Shown here piece by piece: positions 36,769-49,400 of a stretch of 64,000 nt of DNA. The translations under genes and the position numbers were made by a program. The notes under the pieces were generated by a model. The model made no database searches. It had not been told where the DNA came from and worked only from the letters and a program-made list of their open reading frames with translations. Source of the stretch: Avena insularis. Taxonomy: Eukaryota > Streptophyta > Magnoliopsida > Poales > Poaceae. Positions within the stretch are counted from its first letter, which is position 1. Each line of letters opens with the position of its first letter. The stretch spans positions 174,874,927 to 174,938,926 of the forward strand of contig CM042691.1 in NCBI GenBank assembly GCA_023614405.1, read 5' to 3'.

Positions 36769-39700
36769 TGTAAGGTTCCCAACCTTTAATAAGGTAGAGA
36801 TCCCTGTGTTTACAATTCTAGTCCCTGGATCAATAGCTAGCATCCACAATTAAGATGTAATATCAAGAAACAAAGGTCATAATACAACTTTATAAACAGG
36901 AATAAAATAATTTATTACATCTTACATAGCTCATTTGTCTATCTCATTACAATGCAGCGGAATATAACAACAACATGGGGTCCTTCATCTTCAAAGTGCC
37001 ACAGGCAGACATGTTGGTTGTAGACTTGTAATCATAATCAATAAACTTCACTAACATCAAACAAACCTGCAACATAATAAGTTATAGCCACAAGGGTCAA
37101 TACGTTTGAATTGTATTGGCAAGTGATACCATGGTAGTATAGTGGAGTCTATCATCTACATGCATTTGGCTAAGTGGATCTTAGGATTGCTTTGCTCAAA
37201 ATAGATTTTCCTTATCATTTGAAAACACTAAGTTTTTGTTTGACAAAATCACCCAAGGCATCTCCCAATAGAAATTGGTGATCCTTCAACCCTTGTTCAA
37301 CCACAAGTTTTTAACTTAGAAATTGGGATGAGGAGATTCTTGATAGCTTCCATGTCTTGATGCTCAAATTGTCCTTTACCAGTGACATGGCTAAGTACTT
37401 AGATTTTACACTTTGCAGAGGTGGTGCACTTTCCCCACAAGACTTGGTTTCACCAAGACATGATCTTTCAGAAGCCCTCCCTTAGACCAGAATGGACGCG
37501 TTGCAACCTATCATCCCCTACCACCAACTGTCCATTTAGCTAAGTTATTGCAACCTATATGATCCAGGAAGAGCCCATAATTCCAAGTGGCTGCTCTTGA
37601 AGCTTCTCAACATTTGACATCTCAAATCTCTTTGTTGCTGGGTGGCCATCCACAAGTGAGATACACAAGGTAAACCATGGAAAATGGGCCTTGTGAACCA
37701 CTCAACACAAACCATTCCTTCCATTCCACCCAGGTGATTCATTTACTTAGTTGTTTTATTAAACAAAACACAAGTCCTTGACTTGGAAATATTCCATAGT
37801 ATGAATATATATTCCACCCTTGTTTTCTATTAGCTAAGCTAGGCATGATAGTAGTAGGAATCTTAACTTAGGAAATTTCTACTAAGGTTTCATCTACTAG
37901 GATTTCCCATGGCATAGTTTACACCTAGCAAAATTCCATGCAAGTCCTACTTAGAAATATCACTAATGCATAGTGAAAATAATAGGACAAAGTATGAAGC
38001 ATCACTTGCCTTTTTGGTAGAGAGTATAAGTTCACTCCTTGTCTTTGAAATATTCACACTCTTCAAATCACTACAATTCAATCAATCAAGCAATATTTCA
38101 ATCTACCATTCAAGCAACATCACATAAAATAATAGAAACAAAACAATGCATGCAAGCATGCCAAACTTTGTTTTATTTACAAAAGTGGTTTATAATTGGT
38201 TATCAAAGTAGCAATCTTTATAGGGTTCACCAAATACATTTTTCAATCATAAAACTTGGTGTTTGGGACCAGAGAGTTTAAATCAAAACATTCCCCAAAG
38301 GTTTCCTTCAAAAAGCATTTTTAACAAATAAACAATATTTTTATTTGACTAGAAATGGTTTAAATCAAAGATTTATTCTTTTGTTTCACCAAATATATTT
38401 TTGAAACCACAAATTGATTTCTATGATCAGTAGGTTCAAAACAAACCATTTTCCAAAGGTTTTATCTCAAAAATCATTTTAGAACAATTTTTATATTCTA
38501 AAATGTGCATACACAAGTTTCTGCAAAAACAATCAATTTAACAGATGCATTTTACTAAACAAAGGGCATGGTCAGAAAGTACTTCTCTTGATGAATCCAT
38601 TGATATAAAATTTGCAAAATTTGGACGTGTGGTTTGAAAGTTATGAATTTTTCAAAATTGAACAACTAATAGATCAATTATGTTTTTATTAAAACAGACA
38701 GGGCCACGTGGACTAATCTGATTGGCTGAAAATGATTCGTGTGGATTGAGCTCTGTGGAGCGTTGGATCTTAATGAAATCGTGTGGCACAGAGCTCACGA
38801 TACCCCTTCGATTATGTTCAATCGTGGCGCTTGGATCTACATCCTACGGCTCACACCAGCTCGGCCACAGATGGGCAGATGGCGACTGAGCGGCAAAGGT
38901 TAGATGCGGTTAGGCATGAGCTAGCGAAAAAGGAAGCAAGGGAGGTAGAGGGGTAGCTCACCGAGATTGCTGCGGCATGGGGATGCTCAACCTGCTCGCG
39001 TTGGTCGAAGGGGAGCACGGGTGTAGACGGAATTCCTCGCCGGAGTTCTCTCTGGCGGTGGTTGCTTCTGTCGGAGACGGTGGCGAGGCTTCAGTGCATG
39101 CCAGAGGGAGAGGAGGGTATGGTTAGATGTGCATAGACGTGGCGAGGATGCGTGCGTGAAAGAGAAAGAGAGGGGCAGTCATTACCAACCAGGAAAGTGT
39201 CACCGGAGTGGAAGCAGAAGGCAGCGCGCTCGATGGTCGTCGTTGTCGAGGTTCTGGGGCGCGCGGGGGCGAGCTGGCGCTACGGGGAGGTTCGCCAGGA
39301 GATGGGGAGCAAGTGAGCATGCAGTGGGAGGCGAGGGGTAGGTGCAGTTCGCCGGAATCCATGAAAATGCTCGCCGGAGTCCGTGGCGGTGCAGGGTAAA
39401 ATCGAGGCGGCCTGGTGGCTCTCTGGCAGCGGGGTTTGAGGGGAAAGAGAGAGAAGAGAGCGAGGATTTAACGAGTGTGATTGATGACAGGAATTACTCC
39501 CTGCATTAACGTGATTTACTCCCGCAACATTAATGCAGAAACGGCGAGGAAGAACTGTTCACGCGGGGAAGACGCTGACGTGGTCGTGGGGTCCGTTTGA
39601 CAGTGAGAGAGGAAGAGGGGAGATGGGGTCCAACCGTCAGTGCCTGTGCGGGTGCAGACGCGAGTGAGAAAGAATAGTGGCAGAGGGTTCCCGGGTGGGA

Positions 39701-40515
39701 TCTTCCTGGGCCAGAAGGGTTTGCTGGGCTGGGTAGGTTTAGTGGGTTGGGTTTGTTTATATTTTTTTATACAAACCTTTTTCTTTTTCTAAATTGAATT
39801 CCTGTTTTGATTTTAAATCAAATAATTCAAACACAAAATTATATCAAACCACCACCAAAATTTTGGTATATTTTAATTCTGTTTAACAACATATTTCAAA
39901 GTCCAAAATAAAATAATTTTTATTCTTTTAGGATCCATTAATAATTAAATAAATAGACCTTAGTCATTAATTCAAGTAGGATTTAATTTATTTTAAAACT
40001 CTATTTTGAAATCTAAATAATAACAAAATCTTTTTAGTAGGTTTTATTGGAAAAACAAAACACTTGGTAATCACTTATTTAAAATACTTTAATAAGTTTT
40101 AGTGTTTATTTGAAATGGAAAAGCCTTTATTTAAATAAAATTGGATAATAATAAATCCTTATTATTTTATTTAAATAAACCTTTACTATTTTTATCAAAC
40201 AAAATATTTTCTTTCAAAAGCTTGGCCAAGGTTAAATTTGGCTCTTTAAAATAATCCTTATTTATAATTCTTCCTTTTCTTATAAAAACCATATCTTTTA
40301 TTTAAAGATCCAAAAATAGTGATTCCAACTATTATAACTTTATTTATTATTTGTTTATATTTTTAAATCCCTTTAGGAATTTATTTGACCAAAATAGGTT
40401 TTGATGTTTCCAATTGGAATCAAAAAGTTTCTTCTCACCCTAAATTTCAACAATTGCTTAATTTGTTTATTTATTTTTTCACATTACAAGATTTGGAAAA
40501 TCTTGGGATGTGACA
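36769..40515 (-). repeat. 3' LTR of element D (3747 bp)
   Basis: On the plus strand it runs from TGTAAGGTTCCC to GGGATGTGACA. It matches 42389-46110 throughout with scattered substitutions and small indels. The segment 37540-37740 is homologous to the LTR of element A on the opposite strand. Confidence 0.93.
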
Positions 40516-40517
40516 GG

Positions 40518-40610
40518 CTACCACCCTTAAAATAAATCTCGTCCCGAGATTTGGGAAGGATAGAGGTTACAAGTTGGCTCAAAGCTACTAGGGCACTACC
40601 ACCCTTAAAA
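40518..40610. repeat. Duplicated 15-bp motif next to the 3' LTR of element D
   Basis: ctaccacccttaaaa occurs exactly at 40518-40532 and 40596-40610. Read on the element's strand this is ttttaagggtggtag, a purine-rich sequence where the polypurine tract should be. It may be a duplicated priming tract or a chance repeat. Confidence 0.5.
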
Positions 40611-40666
40611 ATTTTCCAACTAGATTATTTCTTGGCTTGCTTGGAATTTTGATGAAGCTTCTCTGG

Positions 40667-41691
40667 TCAAACATCTGCATTGTGTCCTTTGTTTCCACAC
40701 TTGAAACATGTGACCAGGCTGAGATCCTTCATAGGCTTGTTTATCTTGTGCTTCATCTTTTCTGGACAATTGCTTGCATAATGTCCTGGTTCTTTGCAAT
40801 TGAAACACATCACTTGGCTGATATCTTTCTTTTCCTTTGGTATCATTGCCTCTTGTTTGTTTCCTTGGTTCTTCTTCTTTTCTAGGCATTCATTGGCATA
40901 GTGTCCCATCTCTTTGCAAGTGTAACATTGCTCTTGGGTAATATCCTTCTTGCTTGGGTTGGGGCCTTTCTTCTTCTTCTTGGGTCTCTCCAAAGCTAGG
41001 AGTTCTTCTAGTTCATGCTCTTCATACTTTACCAAAAAGGTGGGAAATCTTTTTCTCTTCTTGGGGCAGTTACTAGAGATATGACCTTCTTCTCCACAAG
41101 AGTAGCAACACTTTGTGGTCACTTTGGATTTGGCCTTATGGTGCATAGTTTTGACTTTTCCTTCATCCTTCTTGGTAGAAGTTGTTCCTTCATGAGGGTT
41201 TACAAATTGTTGTTGCACTCCACATTGTTTCCTTTGTTGAACTATGGGATAGATGGGGCATTGGATAGGGACATGATTATTTCCTTCACATAGGAAACAA
41301 GTAGCTTGAGAGATGGGGCATTAATTAGTTGGATGTTTCTCTTCACAATTGGGGCATTGATCTTTATGTTCCTTGGGAGTGTGATCCTTGTTTCCACAAA
41401 CTTTTCAAGCTTGGGTTCTTCTAAAATATCATCCTTGACATCCCTCTTGACACAAACTCCTTGGGAAAGGTTGTCTCCCATGTTAATCATTTGAGTAGCC
41501 ATCCCTTGCAATAATTGGGATTGAATTTCCAAAAACTTTTGCATGGTTGGGTCTAACCCATTGTTGTTGGCTAAAAATTGAGCTGTCACTTGGTTCAACT
41601 GGGTTTGGTTTGCTAGTAGTTGTTCTCTCATGTGCATCTCTTGGTTGTTGTTGTTGTCATTCTTGGTGTTGAAATCTCTTGGAGAAGTCAT
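40667..41691 (-). pseudogene. gag: Zinc-knuckle-array gag remnant of element D
   Basis: The ATG at 41691 (MTSPRDFNTKN) directly follows cccaaacag. The first roughly 70 residues are Asn/Gln-rich and resemble the N-terminus of element A gag (shared NNNN, QTQL and QF/F-like spacing). The capsid domain of about 200 residues is missing. After a frame change near 41395 come repeated CCHC knuckles: CFLCEGNNHVPIQC (41299-41258), CYSCGEEGHISSNC (41107-41066), CYTCKEMGHYANEC (40927-40886), CFNCKEPGHYASNC (40807-40766), and a fifth (40708-40667) whose last Cys codon is now TGA. A less certain Cys/His cluster precedes the first. Lys-rich linkers join them. The likely role is nucleic-acid binding; function is inferred from the motif only. 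Confidence 0.8.
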
Positions 41692-42374
41692 CTGTTTGGG
41701 TTGGATTGTGATTAGAATAGGCAAAATATTTTCTAAGGAATCAATTCTAATCACACACATATCAATTCACACAAGCAAAGTGCAAGCAATCACAAACAAA
41801 CATTCCACTCAAACAACAAGTTTCAAGCATATCTTTAGGCAACCAAAAAGAATATTTTTTTGTTACACCACATAAGTTGGTGGGTTTGACTTAAAATAAA
41901 CATGGTGGTCCATCTATATGTTTCACTTGAGATCTTTCCATCCTTCTTGGTTGATTCTTCTTGAACAAGATCATGGTTTCCTTAGGAAAATTCTTGGTCA
42001 CAAAAACTTCAAAGGTGATGATGATTCCCAAGTTGTGTTTCCTTAGTCCTCAAGTCTTGAGCAACATTTCTTGTCTCACTTGTAGACCTTAGTGATATCC
42101 AAGGTTGAAGTCCTTGTTGATAATAAGGTTGAAATTACTTGAAGATGTTGAAGTCATTAGAGTTGATGAAGTCCTTTGCACATGGTGAAGTCTTTGGCCA
42201 TGGGAACGATTTGTCCATCAAGTTGAATTAGAAGAGATGTAGAATTAAAACCAAAATGGTTGAGGAAAGAGTATACAAGATTGTTTGTAAATAAGTTTTG
42301 GAACAAATACAACTCCTATTTTTCTAAGGGGTTTTCTTCAATCCTAGGGTTACAAATCCTACAGGTAACACAAT
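41692..42374 (-). other. Leader of element D
   Basis: This is about 680 bases of AT-rich non-coding sequence. The part next to the primer site (about 42374-42330) is nearly identical to 6132-6175 of element A, including cctgtaggat and accctaggattg. The gag-proximal end is acceptor-like. No pre-gag frame is readable. Confidence 0.65.
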
Positions 42375-42386
42375 GCTCTGATACCA
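42375..42386 (-). promoter_or_regulatory. Primer binding site of element D
   Basis: On the minus strand tggtatcagagc follows the LTR end after a two-base spacer, matching initiator methionine tRNA. Confidence 0.9.
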
Positions 42387-42388
42387 TC

Positions 42389-45300
42389 TGTAAGGTTCCC
42401 AACCTTTAATAAGGTAGAGATCCCTGTGTTTACAATGCTAGTACATGGATCAATAGCTAGCATCCACAGTTAAGATGTAATATCAAGAAACAAAGGTCAT
42501 AATACAAATGTATAACCAGGAATAAAATAATTTATTACATCTTACATAGCTCATTTGACTATGTCATTACAATGCAGCAGAATATAACAACAGCATGGGG
42601 TCCTTCATCTTCAAAGTGCCACAGGCAGACATGTTGGTTGTAGACTTATAATCCTAATCAATAAACTTCACTAACATCAAACAAACCTGCAACATAATAA
42701 GTTACAGCCACAAGGGTCAATACGTTTGAATTGTATTGGAAAGTGATACTATGGTAGTATAGTGGAGTCTATCATCTACATGCATTTGGCTAAGTGGAGC
42801 TTAGGCTTGCTTTGCTCAAAATAGATTTTCCTTATCATTTGAAAACACGAAGTTTTTGTTTGACAAAATTACCCAAGGCATCTCCCAATAGAAATTGGTG
42901 ATCCTTCAACCCTTGTTCAACCACAAGTTTTTAACTTAGAAATTGGGATGAGGATATTCTTGATAGCTTCCATGTCTTGATGCTCAAATTTTCCTTTACC
43001 AGGGACATGGATAAGTACTTAGATTTTACACTCTGCAGAGGTGGTGCACTTTCCCCACAAGAATTGGTTTCACCAAGACATGATCTTTCAGAAGCCCTCC
43101 CTTAGACCAGAATGGACGCGTTCCAACCTATCATCCCCTACCACCAACTGTCCATTTGGCTAAGTTATTGCAACCCATATGATCCAGGAAGAGCCCATAA
43201 TGCCAAGTGGCTGCTCTTGAAGCTTCTCAACATTTGACATCTCCAATCTCTTTGTTGCTGGGTGGCCATCCACAAGTGAGATACACAAGGTAAACCATAG
43301 AAATGGGCCTTGTGAACCACTCAACACAAACCATTCCTTCCATTCCACCGAGGTGATTCATTCACTTAGTTGTTTTATTAAACAAAACACAAGTCCTTGA
43401 CTTGGAAATATTCCATAGTATGAATATATATTCCACCCTTGTTTTCTATTAGCTAAGCTAGGCATGATATTAGTAGGAATCTTAACTTAGGAAATTTCTA
43501 CTATGGTTTCATCTACTAGGATTTCCCATGGCATAGTCTACACTTAGCAAAATTCCATGCAAGTCCTACTTAGAAATATCACTAATGCATAGTGAAAATA
43601 ATAGGACAAAGTATGAAGCATCACTTGCCTTTTTAGTAGAGAGTATAAGTTCACTCCTTGTCTTTGCAATATTCACACTCTTCAAATCAGTACAATTCAA
43701 TCAAGCAAGCAATATTTCAATCTACCATTCAAGCAACATCACATAAAATAATAGAAACAAAACAATGCATGCAAGCATGCCAAACTTTGTTTTATTTACA
43801 AAAGTGGTTTATAATTGGTTATCAAAGTAGCAATCATTATAGGGTTCACCAAATACATTTTTCAATCATAAAACTTGGTGTTTGGGACCAGAGAGTTTAA
43901 ATCAAAACATTCCCCAAAGGTTTCCTCCAAAAAGCATTTTTAACAAATAAACAATATTTTTATTTGACTAGAAATGGTTTAAATCAAAGATTTATTCTTT
44001 TGTTTCACCAAATATATTTTGGAAACCACAAATTGATTTCTATGGTCAGTAGGTTCAAAAACAAACCATTTTCCAAAGGTTTTATCTCAAAAATCATTTT
44101 AGAACAATTTTTATATTCTAAAATATGCATACACAAGTTTCTGCAAAAACAATCAATTTAACAGATGCATTTTACTAAACAAAGGGCATGGTCAGAAAGT
44201 ACTTCTCTTGATGAATCCATTGATATAAAATTTGCAAAATTTGGACGTGTGGTTTGAAAGTTATGAATTTTTCAAAACTGAACAACTAATAGATCAATTA
44301 TGTTTTTATTAAAACAGACAGGGCCACATGGACTAATCTGATTGGCTGAAAATGATTCGTGTGGATTGAGCTCTGTGGAGCGTTGGATCTTAATGAAATC
44401 GTGTGGCACAGAGCTCACGATACCCCTTCGATTATGTTCAATCGTGGCGCTTGGATCTACATCCTACGGCTCACAACAGCTCGACCACATGGCGATGGCC
44501 AAGCATGGCGGCAAGTGAGCTGGCAAAAAAGGAAGCAAGGGAGGTAGAGGGGTAGCTCACCGAGATCGCTGTGGCACGGGGATGCTCAACTGCTCGCGTT
44601 GGTCGAAGGGGCGCACGGGTGTAGTCGGAATTCCTCGCTGGAGTTCTCTCTGGCGGTGGTTGCTTCTGTCGGAGACGGTGGCGAGGCTTCAGTGCATGCC
44701 AGAGGGAGAGGAGGGTATGGTTAGATGCGCATAGACATGGCGAGGATGCGTGCGTGAAAGAGAAAGAGAGGGGCGGTCATTACCAACCAGGAAAGTGTCG
44801 CCGAAGTGGAAGCAGACGGCGGCGCGCTCGGTGGTCGTCGTTGTCGAGGTTCTAGGGCGCGCGGGGGCGAGCTGGCGCTACGGGGAGGTTCGCCAGGATA
44901 TGGGGAGCAAGTGAGCATGAAGTGGGAGGCGAGGGGTGGGTGCAGTTCGCCGGAATCACTGAAAATTCTCGCCGGAGTCCGTGGCAGTGCAGGGTAAAAT
45001 CGAGGCGGCCTGGTGGCTCTCTGGCAGCGGCGTTTGAGGGGAAAGAGAGAGAAGAGAGCGAGGATGTAATGAGCGTGATTGATGACAGGAATTCCTCCCT
45101 GCATTGATGTGATTTACTCCCGCAAGATCAATGCAGAAACGGCGAGGAAGAACTGTTCGCGCGGGGAAGACGCTAACGTGGTCGTGGGGTCCGTTTGACA
45201 GTGAGAGAGGAAGAGGGGAGATGGGGTCCAACCGTCAGTGGCTGTGCGGGTGCAGACGCGAGTGAGAAATAACAGTGGCAGAGGGTTCCCGGGTGGGCTC

Positions 45301-46110
45301 TTGCTGGGCCAGAAGGGTTTGCTGGGCTGGGTAGGTTTAGTGGGTTGGGTTTGTTTATATTTTTTTTATACAAACCTTTTTCTTTTTCTGAATTGAATTC
45401 CTGTTTTGATTTTAAATCAAATAATTCAAACACCAAATCAAATAAAACCACCACTAAACTTTGGGTATATTTTAATTCTGTTTAACAACATGTTTCAAAG
45501 TCCAAAATAAAATAATTTTTATTCTTTTAGGATCCATTAATAATTAAATAAATATACCTTAGTCATTAATTCAAATAGGATTTAATTTATTTTAAAACTC
45601 TATTTTGAAATCTAAATAATAACAAAATCTTTTCAGTAGGTTTTATTTGAAAAACGAAACACATGGAAATCACTTATTTAAAATACTTTAATAAGTTTTA
45701 GTGTTTATTTGAAATGGAAAAGCCTTTATTTAAATAAAATTGGATATTAATAAATCCTTATTATTTTATTTAAATAAACCTTTACTATTTTTATCAAACA
45801 AAATATTTTCTTTCAAAAGCTTGGCCAAGGTTAAATTTGGCTCTTTAAAATAATCCTTATTTATAATTCTTCCTTTTCTTATAAAAACCATATCTTTTAA
45901 AGATCCAAAAATAGTGATTCCAACTATTATAACTTTATTTATTATTTGTTTATCTTTTTAAATCCCTTTAGGATTTTATTTGACCAAAATAGGTTTTGAT
46001 GTTTCCAATTGGAATCAAAAAGTTTCTTCTCACCCTAAATTTCAACAATTGCTTAATTTGTTTATTTATTTTTTCACATTACAAGATTTAGAAAATCTTG
46101 GGATGTGACA
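42389..46110 (-). repeat. 5' LTR of element D (3722 bp)
   Basis: It has the same ends as the left copy. It would have held the promoter; no convincing TATA box was found, only an AT-rich spot in a GC-rich context near 45065. Confidence 0.92.
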
Positions 46111-46115
46111 ACTAT
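46111..46115. repeat. Target-site duplication of element D, right copy
   Basis: actat is identical to 36764-36768. Confidence 0.92.
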
Positions 46116-46457
46116 GTACCAAGATCTATCTACTAGATACAAACAACGGGCGGATGTACATCCATAGAGAACATACCCTTGAAGACCGACAAAGCTTAAC
46201 GAGTACAAACTCGTGGTTGATGTAGACGATCTCTTGCCGATCTCAAGATCGAGAGGAAGTCCTAGCGCCGCAAAACAGCAGCGCATCCATGCTCGCACAC
46301 ACGTTCTAGGCACCAAGCAACCTCCGCCTCCTCGCCCCAGCGATGCAGCGGAAGCACAACTCTTTCTTGCCGAATAGTCACCGGGAACATGTATCTCGCT
46401 AGTCCGAGACCATGGGGGATAAATTCTAGAGGGGGAGAGAGATCCTTCACGAGGAGG
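46116..46457 (-). repeat. 5' LTR of element B, part 2
   Basis: This LTR fragment lies between elements D and E and matches 15632-15977 of the left LTR almost base for base. Confidence 0.9.
46453..46457. repeat. Target-site duplication of element E, left copy
   Basis: ggagg here and at 60406-60410. The intact site cacgaggaggtgtgtgtgag is present in the left LTR of B near 15969. Confidence 0.92.
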
Positions 46458-49400
46458 TGTCAACACCCGGATTTTCCAATCCTAGATGCCTGTTATGCCA
46501 TACATCGCAATCCCAGGATTACCATTTTTGCGATACATAACAAAATTGGATACCATAGTACATCATCCATTACAAATGATACATAAGTTCTTACACAAAT
46601 AGGGATGTCATGATCCAGTTCTTAATACAACATCAAGCAGCGGAATACGTAATAATAACGATGGCGTAAGCTCCATTTTCAGGTCACAGCAATGCCGACG
46701 ATGGAGATGATCCTAGTTGTCGTAACCTTCCTAGGGTCCATCTTCCAGGTACTCCTCTTCATAGTCTGGCCATGGGAATAGCCAGGGACAAAGCCATGAG
46801 TACTCTTTAAGTACTCGCAAACTAATACTAACAGGTAAAGGGGTTTTTTGGATAATAGGACACTAGGATCTAGGGTTGTTTTGCAAAAGCCAGATTTATC
46901 TCTACTAAGTTCTAAAGCTAGTCACAATTTTATAAATCCTAACTGGGATCTTGTAACTCATGTCACAACTCTGTTGTGGTCAAGTCAAAGTCTTAATTCA
47001 TTTCACGGGTCATTTTGAAAAGTCTCGGGGAACAAGATGGCCACTAACTGTCCATAATCATGACGCGGCTATTCGAATAGTTTGACACTCTGCAGACATT
47101 GTACACTTTCACCACAACATTCGATACATCCGTCAGGAACAAATCTTGAATTCACCATACTCAGTATGCGGATAATAAATCCTAACCTTTCAATTACACA
47201 CCCTAGTATAAGCACCTCTCCTGTGAGTTTGGCCCCCCAACCATGACCAACTGTCATCTTGGGTACTGCACAGGTGGACAATCTTCACAAGGTAGCCTCA
47301 GCTCAGACCTTGGCCATGAGGGAACTAATACTAAGAAATATAAGTTTCCAGCCAAGCCCTACCCAATATTCGGGTATTGTGGTTGTACGATAAAATTGGA
47401 ATGGTATCGCATCCAGACAACCATCAGTTTTATAAAGGGCTAAGGCTCATGCCTCAACAGTTTCATCACCAAAATCATCAGGTGTTCGGAAACACATGTC
47501 CAAAACATTTCAATAGAATGATCCATCATTCCAAGGTTTTCATAACCATTTTTCCACCAAGTATTCCCATCTAAAGTTGATCAAGTTTTATGCTTAGCAC
47601 TAGCATGTACAGGTGGGGGTAGTACTGATGAGGGGTGGTAACTAGTGGAGTTTCAACTAAGTACAACCTTATGTCTCAGGCTGATGTCAAGGTTTCTAAC
47701 TTAGGCCAAATTTAATGCTCTTTATGCAACCTTCAACATCTTTCCAATCTCTACCAGTGGCTTACGTAAACTCTAAGTAAGCTTTGATAAGAAATAGAGT
47801 AATAAGCTTGCACATAAAACTAGGATTGGTTTATCAAGTGGGTATGATCACATATGCTTAAGGCATATAGTAGTCATAGAACAAGTATGGGTTTGTTGCA
47901 TCGGTAGGGTATCTTGCAAGGGTTAGCTTGCATAGGTCAACTTGATTAGTAAAGCTTGCATAGGTATAGTATCATCTTGCATCAATATCAGTATAAGCTT
48001 GCCTTGTGCAGAGCAGTGGTTGAAGTTCTCCTCGGCTTCTTCTTCGTAGTATCCTCCTTCCTCCTCGTATCCTTGATCGGTACTAGCGTCTATGAATAAA
48101 TACAAGGTCTACAATCACCACACAATACTTAACTACTTGCAATCATCACACACAAGGGTCATATGGATGATCTAGCATCATCCCTAACATTACAAGGTTA
48201 GGGCTTGATTTAATTCCTTTTATTTTTAGAAAAGTAATTTCTACTCATTGAAAAACTACTTAAGATTTAATATTCTCCAAACCAAACATGGGATCATGTT
48301 GACACATTTCATCACCACATATTTTAGTCCATAAGAATGTGATTTAAATTAGTGTCACAATTTAATAAGGTTTTACCCTTTTATTTTTAATTGATTAAAG
48401 TGGCTAGAAATGCTTATGTAGCATTCTTTTATTACTTGGACAATATTTCTGCAAGTAAACCTAAATATTTTTATATATTCTGAAAGGTATGGTTAAATGT
48501 GATTTTTGAGAGTTGGAATCAACTCAAAAGCTATTATGGTTTAAATTTGAAAAATGTTTGAATGCAGAAAAGCTTCTGCCTTGTTATTTTTACCATAGGC
48601 GATCTATAGATCCAAATGACTTGAATCCAACGGGCTTGGATTCAGCATTCACAGACCTTTCCAACAAAATTGGTTTCATTCAATTTGGTGCACTGAATCG
48701 ATCTGGGTTGATTTTTGAAGTTGGGTACAGAAGTGTGTTTGAATTAAAAAGAAAAAGGTTTAATTTGAATAACTGGGCTGCGCGGGAAAAGTTACTGGGC
48801 CGGCCTGCTAAGCGCAGTGCTCCCGCGGGCTGCTTAAGTGGGTGTCCCCACTCGTTAGTGACACGGGGCTGGGCTAAGCGGTATGGGGCAACGTGGATCG
48901 TTCGATCTAGTTCTAATCTAACGTCTGGGAGTCATCGTCGACGCGAGACAACGCCGGCGAGAACGAAACCTAGCGCGGCCAGTGAGGGGTGCTGGGGGCT
49001 CACCGGGGTACTGGCGATTGTCGGCGAGGCGGGCGAACGACGAAGTCGACGACGGCGAATCTCCTGGTACCGGTGGCTTCTCCTGGGGCGGCGACAATCG
49101 CTGGCTCCCTTCTTCTCTAGAGGCGGCGGGCTCCGGTGAAATTCCGGCGGGGTGGTGCTCGCCTTGCTCTGAGAACAGTGTGGCACGATCAGTGAGGAGA
49201 GGGGAGTGATATGGTGTGAAGAAATCGTGCGGGGGTGGCCTCTATTTATAGTCGAGCGATGAGCTCGTCGGGGGCGCACGATGAGCTCGTCGGGGGCGAT
49301 GTTACATGCGGCTAATGGCATGGGCAAGAGTAGGGGACGGTGCGGTGTCTCCTGGCGATGCTCAACGACATGGTCTCGAGGCATGGGGCGGTGTGGTTTG

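Larger units (their letters stand above)
36769..46110 (-). mobile_element. Element D: non-autonomous, gag-only LTR retrotransposon nested in element B
   Basis: The element is 9.3 kb with LTRs of 3747 and 3722 bp that, on the minus strand, start TGTCACATCCC and end GGGAACCTTACA. The internal region is only 1873 bp and contains a primer site, a leader and a damaged gag remnant rich in CCHC knuckles. There is no protease, reverse transcriptase or integrase. The first 60 bases after the LTR are almost the same as in element A, and parts of the LTRs are homologous, so it probably depended on an A-type partner for movement. A perfect actat duplication flanks it. Confidence 0.92.
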
